The notes under the pieces are model-generated. The model was not told the origin of the DNA, did not search any database, and saw only the letters and a list, made by a program, of their open reading frames with translations. From positions 21,093 to 85,092 of the forward strand of contig CAWGQZ010000085.1 of assembly GCA_963824805.1 (NCBI GenBank): 64,000 bases of DNA, given 5' to 3'. Positions within the stretch are counted from its first letter, which is position 1; each line of letters starts with the position of its first letter. Origin of the DNA: DATBAT01 sp963824805. Its GTDB lineage: Bacteria > Acidobacteriota > Terriglobia > Terriglobales > Acidobacteriaceae. Positions 59,724 to 64,000 of the stretch are shown piece by piece. The position numbers and the translations under genes were made by a program.

Positions 59724-59798
59724 TGTCATCTCGACCGGAGCGAATTGATCCGCACAGCGGATCAACGTGCGGAGCAGTGAGACCCTTGTGCTTCCCCG
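59724..59798. repeat. Dispersed TGTCATCTCGACC repeat, copy 1
   Basis: Begins TGTCATCTCGACCGGAGCGA, ends in a GAGACCC...CTTCCCC block, with an internal inverted repeat ATCCGC-ACA-GCGGAT. It lies between the convergent regulatory region and the phospholipase-like gene. Similar copies are at 63243 and 63797. Confidence 0.6.
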
Positions 59799-59810
59799 GG
59801 GAGAAACCGT

Positions 59811-61073
59811 TCACCTAGACCCATCACTTGCCGTCATCCCCTTAAGCAAATTCAACTGCTGCTGCACCCGCTCCCGCAAACCCACACCTCCTGAAGCTTC
59901 GTAATAGCCAAGGATGTCTCGTTTCAAATCTTCAGGAATGGTTCGGCCAGGTTTCGAGGTCAAACGCTCAAGCAATCCAGCGTAGGTTTTATCCGTGCGG
60001 GGATAGTCTTCCCTCTTCACACGCTGCCCGGTGTCGAGGTCGATGTCGGCAAGAGCAAAAGGTTCATTCGCCGCCAGCTTATTTAGTTCCCTGTCAAAAA
60101 CGTCAACCGTGTGGTTCACGCTACGTAAGTACCATTTTTGCGTATCGGGAGTAGGAATCTTGATCGCCAGATCAGCGGCACCGCCAATCTTTGGAACGAG
60201 AAATACCAGCACCGCCAACATGTGCGCCTTGAATCCAGGGCCCCGGTAGGTGTGCTTCCATCTCCGCTCATAGTTCGTACGAGCCACGCGGTCCGCAAAG
60301 ATACGGTAAGCCTCGTCATCCGGATGCGGTGGAAATTGGTGCCGGTGAAGCACAACTTCAGCCTCAGCAAAGGATGGGATGAAGCTCCGAACCGAGCTGC
60401 GATAGCTCCGAAGTTCGGGATGCGTCCGGCCCAGGACTTCATGAATATCGAATCCATAAGTATTGACGAAGGCCTGCTCCAGGAACTTCCTCGGGACTTG
60501 AAGTCCAATGAACTGCAAATAGGCCGGAGGCGCAAAAGCCGTATTCGTTAGCTCATCAATGTCGAACGCAAATTCGGTTCGAATGTGGCCGTGCGGGCTT
60601 TGATCGTAGGTCACCTTGGGCCCGAACTTGTGCGCCAGGTTTGGAAAAGCAATGGCGGTCGCCGGATTGATGGCTTCCGAATGACCAATGGAATCGCCCA
60701 GGTAGTGGGATAGCGCTCCAATTGCAAACGCATATTCATCGATCGTGCGCGCATTGCGGAAAAGCCACACCACGAAATCACCGGAACGCACATAGTGGGT
60801 AAGGTCGCTAAAGAACTGTTTGCCGAATGGGTAGTAACCCATGTCCTGAATGGCACAGCCGCCGTAGGCGTATGCATGTGCTTCCACCAATTGCGCGTCC
60901 GTCGCTCCGGGAAATTTCGCCAGCAGCAACGGCCTTATGGACTGGTTCCAGGCCAAGTCGATAAGCTCCTGGTGCGTGAGGACCGAATAGGAGTTGGCAG
61001 TTCCAGCCCAAAACATCACCGCCACCAGCAGAGCCGCTTTGCGGGGAGAAGATCGCAGCAGTTCTTTCGTCAT
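59811..61073 (-). CDS. Exported zinc-dependent phospholipase C-like protein
   Basis: A 420-residue protein with a signal peptide (AALLVAVMFWAGTANS). The mature N-terminus is SYSVLTHQELIDLAW, where zinc is held by the histidine after the short hydrophobic start, as in the phospholipase C/P1-nuclease fold. GALSHYLGDSIGHSEAINPA supplies the HxxxD...H ligands, and ALVH-like segments follow. The C-terminal half is a helical region (FVNTYGFDIHEVLGR, NHTVDVFDRELNKLA) specific to this subgroup. It probably hydrolyses phospholipids or other phosphodiesters outside the cytoplasm; the substrate is not known. It is divergent from the oligoendopeptidase. Confidence 0.8.
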   Translation of the reverse strand: MTKELLRSSPRKAALLVAVMFWAGTANSYSVLTHQELIDLAWNQSIRPLLLAKFPGATDAQLVEAHAYAYGGCAIQDMGYYPFGKQFFSDLTHYVRSGDFVVWLFRNARTIDEYAFAIGALSHYLGDSIGHSEAINPATAIAFPNLAHKFGPKVTYDQSPHGHIRTEFAFDIDELTNTAFAPPAYLQFIGLQVPRKFLEQAFVNTYGFDIHEVLGRTHPELRSYRSSVRSFIPSFAEAEVVLHRHQFPPHPDDEAYRIFADRVARTNYERRWKHTYRGPGFKAHMLAVLVFLVPKIGGAADLAIKIPTPDTQKWYLRSVNHTVDVFDRELNKLAANEPFALADIDLDTGQRVKREDYPRTDKTYAGLLERLTSKPGRTIPEDLKRDILGYYEASGGVGLRERVQQQLNLLKGMTASDGSR

Positions 61074-61315
61074 CAGCTTTCTTGCCCAACTGGAAAAAGC
61101 ACCCGACCGACGATTATAGGGTGTCGTTTTCTTCCGAGATCTTGCCCGGGCGAGCGCCAAGCACAACTGTTAACTATTATGTTGCAGCGCACAAATGGGT
61201 CAGGAGACTGGGTGAACCTGCCCGCTGCCCACAGGTGAAATCACCTCACGCGAATTTTCTTTCGAGTTATACTTTTCCCCCGCTCACATTACTGGTTCAT
61301 CGAAGGATGCATGGA

Positions 61316-63205
61316 ATGCCAGTCAAGCGTTCGCTGATCTGTGTCCAACTTGGCGCACTTCTCTTTTTGCTTTCCACTGTTTCCCATAGCCAGCACCACG
61401 AGCGCAGTCAGACTCCCGACAAATACAGGTGGGACCTCACTGCGATTTATCCCTCGGACGATGCCTGGCGGGCCGCCAAAGAAAAGTTCGTGGCTCAGAT
61501 GCCTACTCTGCACCAGTTTCAGGGAAAGATGGCGACGTCAGCCAAGGTGCTCGCCGATACGCTGGACACCCAGAGCAATCTGCAGAAGGAGTTCTCGCGT
61601 CTCTACGTCTATACCTCGCTCCTCTCGGATTTGGACACCCGGGTCAGCCCTAATCAGGCAATGAAGCAGGAGATGTCGCAGATCGGCTCCAAGTTCAGCG
61701 CGGAAACCGCCTTCATCGAGCCTGAAATTCTCAAAATGGATTCGTCTCTGATCGATCGCTTCGTAACTCAGGAGCCTCGCCTCAAAATCTATCGTCATAT
61801 CCTGGATGACGTCGTGCGCCGCCGGGCCCATACGCTGAGCGATGTGGAAGAAAAACTGCTCGCGGGCGCCGGCTTCATGGCCTCGGCTCCCTCCGACGTC
61901 TACGGCATTTTCTCCGACGCTGACTTCCCTTACCCGGCGGTCACACTCAGCGACGGGAAATCGGTAAAACTCGACGCCTCCGCCTACGAACTCTATCGTG
62001 CTTCGCCCAACCGCGACGACCGGCAAAAGGTCATGGCTGCATTCTTCGAAGCCATGGGCAAGTATCGCGGGACCTTTGGCGCTTTGATGAATGCCAACGA
62101 TCAGGCCTCCAATTTCTATGCCCGCAGCCACAAGTACGACACGGTTTTGGCGAGTGCTCTTGACGGAAACAACATCCCAACCTCGGTCTATTCAAAGCTG
62201 GTGGAAGGAGTGAATCGCAACCTTCCCACCTTCCAGCGCTATTTAAAACTGCGCAAACGCATGATGGGGCTGAAGGACCTCCATTACTACGACCTCTATG
62301 CTCCCCTGGTCGCATCCGTAGACCTGAGTTACCCGGTTGAGCAGGCTGAACCCAACATTCTCGCCGCTCTCGCGCCACTCGGTCCTGAGTATGCGGAGGG
62401 CGCGAAAAAAGCTTTCAACGAGCGCTGGGTTGATATGTATCCCTCCGAGGGCAAGACATCGGGGGCGTATTCCAATGGCGCCGCCTACGACGTACATCCT
62501 TACATGCTGATGAACTACAACGGCAAGTACGCGGACATGAGTGCTCTGGCGCATGAACTCGGCCACACCATGCACAGCTATTTCTCGAACAAGACCCAGC
62601 CGTACGCGCTGGCAGGTTATCCCATCTTCGTTGCCGAAGTGGCTTCGACGTTTAATGAGGCCTTGCTGCTTGATTACTCGCTGAAAACTATCAAAGACGA
62701 TTCCACGCGCTTGTCGCTGCTGGGCAACTACCTCGAAGGCATCAAGGGCACCGTCTTTCGCCAGACTCAATTTGCGGAATTCGAGCTGCGTGCCCACGAA
62801 ATGGTGGAAAAGGGCCAACCCCTCACGGGAGATGCACTAGCCAAGCTTTATGGAGAAATCGTAAAGAAGTATTACGGCCACGATCAGGGCGTATGTATCA
62901 TCGATGACTACGTGGCGCACGAGTGGGCATTCATTCCCCACTTCTACAGCGACTATTACGTCTTCCAGTACGCCACTTCGTTCACCGCATCGTCAGCGCT
63001 GTCAGAAAAGGTTCTCGCAGGGGACCCCGCCGCCACCAAGCGGTACCTGAGGTTCATTTCCGCCGGCAAGTCGAAATATCCCATCGACCTGTTGAAGGAT
63101 GCCGGCGTCGACATGACAACCGACGAACCCCTCGAGCTAACCATGCGCAAGATGAACCGGGTAATGGACGAAATGGAGAAGCTGCTGGACCGCCAGGGGA
63201 AGTAG
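61316..63205 (+). CDS. pepF: Oligoendopeptidase F (M3B), exported form
   Basis: A 629-residue metallopeptidase. Unlike the cytoplasmic PepF of Gram-positives it has a signal peptide (VQLGALLFLLSTVSHSQ). The N-terminal helical domain contains YRWDLTAIYPSDDAWRAAKE and FSRLYVYTSLLSDLDTRVSP. The catalytic domain shows the zinc motif in MSALAHELGHTMHSYFSNKT and the third ligand in FVAEVASTFNEALLLDYSLK; DDYVAHEWAFIPHFYSDYYV and FQYATSFTASSALSEKVLAG close the active site. It cleaves short peptides in the periplasm. Start at 61316 is preceded by GAAGG; longer starts upstream lack signal character. Confidence 0.93.
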   Translation: MPVKRSLICVQLGALLFLLSTVSHSQHHERSQTPDKYRWDLTAIYPSDDAWRAAKEKFVAQMPTLHQFQGKMATSAKVLADTLDTQSNLQKEFSRLYVYTSLLSDLDTRVSPNQAMKQEMSQIGSKFSAETAFIEPEILKMDSSLIDRFVTQEPRLKIYRHILDDVVRRRAHTLSDVEEKLLAGAGFMASAPSDVYGIFSDADFPYPAVTLSDGKSVKLDASAYELYRASPNRDDRQKVMAAFFEAMGKYRGTFGALMNANDQASNFYARSHKYDTVLASALDGNNIPTSVYSKLVEGVNRNLPTFQRYLKLRKRMMGLKDLHYYDLYAPLVASVDLSYPVEQAEPNILAALAPLGPEYAEGAKKAFNERWVDMYPSEGKTSGAYSNGAAYDVHPYMLMNYNGKYADMSALAHELGHTMHSYFSNKTQPYALAGYPIFVAEVASTFNEALLLDYSLKTIKDDSTRLSLLGNYLEGIKGTVFRQTQFAEFELRAHEMVEKGQPLTGDALAKLYGEIVKKYYGHDQGVCIIDDYVAHEWAFIPHFYSDYYVFQYATSFTASSALSEKVLAGDPAATKRYLRFISAGKSKYPIDLLKDAGVDMTTDEPLELTMRKMNRVMDEMEKLLDRQGK

Positions 63206-63242
63206 CGCCAGGCATTTCCAGCCGTTCTACCACCTCCCCCTC

Positions 63243-63300
63243 TGTCATCTCGACCGCAGCCGGAGCGAATGCGACGGGGGAGAGGCCTTGCGTTCCCCGG
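63243..63300. repeat. Dispersed TGTCATCTCGACC repeat, copy 2
   Basis: Begins TGTCATCTCGACCGCAGCCG and ends GAGAGGCCTTGCGTTCCCC. Located directly after the pepF stop. Shares both ends with copies at 59724 and 63797. Confidence 0.6.
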
Positions 63301-63375
63301 CGGACGGCGCCCCTGTCCGCTTGACGCGCTCCCCCCACCTTTGGGATGATGCCAGCCGCGAAACAGGAGGATTTC

Positions 63376-63708
63376 ATGCCTCACTATCTTCATCAGATCG
63401 CCTACACCAGCGACAGCTGGAAGTCGCTGGTCGCGCAACCTCAAAATCGTGTGGAAGTGGTCAGACAAGCCATCGAGAAACTGGGAGGAAAGGTCGTCGC
63501 CGGATTCATGGCGTTCGGCGAGTACGATGTAGTCGTCATTACCGAAATGCCCGACCAGATCAGCGCTGCGGCAATCGCCATTGCGTTCGCCTCCGGTGGT
63601 GCATGCAAATCTGTACATACCACACCGTTGCTTTCGCAGGACGAAGCCCTGCAGGCGATGAAGAAAGCGTCCGAATCCGGATACCATCCGGTCTCACGCG
63701 CTGCCTAG
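63376..63708 (+). CDS. GYD-domain protein
   Basis: A 110-residue protein of the GYD family, a ferredoxin-like alpha/beta fold. It reads HYLHQIAYTSDSWKSLVAQP, QNRVEVVRQAIEKLGGKVVA, then GFMAFGEYDVVVITEMPDQI, where GEYDVV is the signature that names the family (GxYD), and GGACKSVHTTPLLSQDEALQ. The ATG at 63376 has a perfect AGGAGG seven bases upstream. Function is unknown; members are small cytoplasmic proteins often induced in stress. It has no operon partner in view. Confidence 0.9.
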   Translation: MPHYLHQIAYTSDSWKSLVAQPQNRVEVVRQAIEKLGGKVVAGFMAFGEYDVVVITEMPDQISAAAIAIAFASGGACKSVHTTPLLSQDEALQAMKKASESGYHPVSRAA

Positions 63709-63796
63709 ATAGTTAGTTCTGTCGGGCCGTGAACAGTCAAAGTGGGCGAGCGTTGTAGTGTGCCTGCGTCGCGTGGCCAACTTTATCCCCCATCTC

Positions 63797-63870
63797 TGTC
63801 ATCTCCACTGGAGCCGCCGCTGAGCAAGGCGAAGGGGCCGGCGAAGTAGAGAGATCTTGCGTTTGCGCAA
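63797..63870. repeat. Dispersed TGTCATCTCGACC repeat, copy 3 (divergent)
   Basis: TGTCATCTCCACTGGAGCCG at the left and GAGAGATCTTGCGTTTGCGC at the right, between the GYD gene and the S9 peptidase end. Confidence 0.5.
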
Positions 63871-63880
63871 CTCCGATGAC

Positions 63881-64000
63881 CTACTTTAAATACTTCCCAT
63901 ACCAGGCCACATACCGCTCCAACCGGTCATGGATGTAGCTCGGCCGCGTGAACAGATGAAACTGCTCCGGATAAACCACCAACTCTGTCGGAACTCCCAA
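63881..64000 (-). CDS. S9 prolyl-oligopeptidase-like protein, C-terminal end (partial)
   Basis: The last 39 codons are in the window: LGVPTELVVYPEQFHLFTRP, SYIHDRLERYVAWYGKYLK and a TAG stop at 63881. This is the typical end of the alpha/beta-hydrolase domain of family S9 peptidases, where the catalytic histidine lies in the YPEQFH segment (usually YPGEGH). The rest of the gene lies beyond 64000, so signal peptide and propeller cannot be judged. Confidence 0.75.
   Translation of the reverse strand: MGVPTELVVYPEQFHLFTRPSYIHDRLERYVAWYGKYLK

Noticed and set aside
1..64000. CRISPR arrays, prophage, intact insertion sequences, rRNA genes
   Set aside because: No regularly spaced repeats, transposase, integrase, phage structural genes or rRNA sequence were seen on either strand.

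Overview
The window reads as a chromosomal segment of an acidobacterium (Acidobacteriota, probably a Terriglobia/Koribacter-like soil lineage). This is inferred from gene content: a very large Oar-type TonB-dependent receptor with a carboxypeptidase-regulatory N-domain, several exported carboxypeptidase-regulatory, M61, S9 and M3 peptidases, an imuA-imuB-dnaE2 cassette, a DUF4197 protein, an EVE-domain protein, a PQQ-type beta-propeller, and many short intergenic gaps with dispersed TGTCATCTCGACC-type repeats. There is no phage, plasmid, CRISPR or intact insertion sequence. One tRNA (Gly-CCC) is present.

Layout. 1-6.2 kb: a broken carboxypeptidase-like fragment, a Tat-exported molybdenum hydroxylase operon (2Fe-2S subunit, Mo subunit, DUF2255) and a divergent aldo/keto reductase-AraC regulator pair, both heavily frameshifted. 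6.3-11.9 kb: M61 aminopeptidase, a lipoprotein serine protease with a long palindrome upstream, DUF4197, a TMEM175-type channel. 12-22 kb: truncated haemoglobin, MEDS sensor protein, TonB-dependent receptor, a serine hydrolase, gamma-glutamyltransferase, PP2C phosphatase. 22.2-27.6 kb: imuA-imuB-dnaE2 mutagenic translesion cassette behind a near-consensus sigma70 promoter. 27.7-34.9 kb: disulfide oxidoreductase, sucC-sucD-ndk, an SGNH-like remnant, trpD, a dihaem cytochrome. 35.4-37.9 kb: an 823-residue exported protein of unknown function. 38.5-41.2 kb: groES-groEL with CIRCE operator and a textbook terminator. 41.3-49.8 kb: small exported proteins, a GAF-glucan phosphorylase fusion, a histone-H1-like basic protein, a beta-propeller, a Q/R-rich exported protein, a cation antiporter, tRNA-Gly. 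50-56 kb: a tiny secreted peptide behind twin palindromes, trehalose synthesis (otsB-otsA), an ABC-2 exporter. 56.3-59.7 kb: an HtrA/Do protease, an M56 membrane peptidase and a BlaI-type repressor that share one exact 17-bp operator sequence. 59.8-64 kb: zinc phospholipase C-like protein, oligoendopeptidase F, GYD protein and the end of an S9 peptidase.

Two points colour the whole annotation. First, single-base indels break at least ten genes, including conserved ones (ndk twice, dnaE2, the Mo hydroxylase, the M56 peptidase); several can be repaired by removing one base from a short homopolymer, so sequencing or assembly error is at least as likely as decay. Second, the best candidate for an undescribed regulatory unit is the BlaI-M56-HtrA group: an identical inverted repeat lies in front of the repressor and in front of the protease, which suggests a membrane-sensor/repressor circuit that controls envelope proteolysis rather than beta-lactamase.
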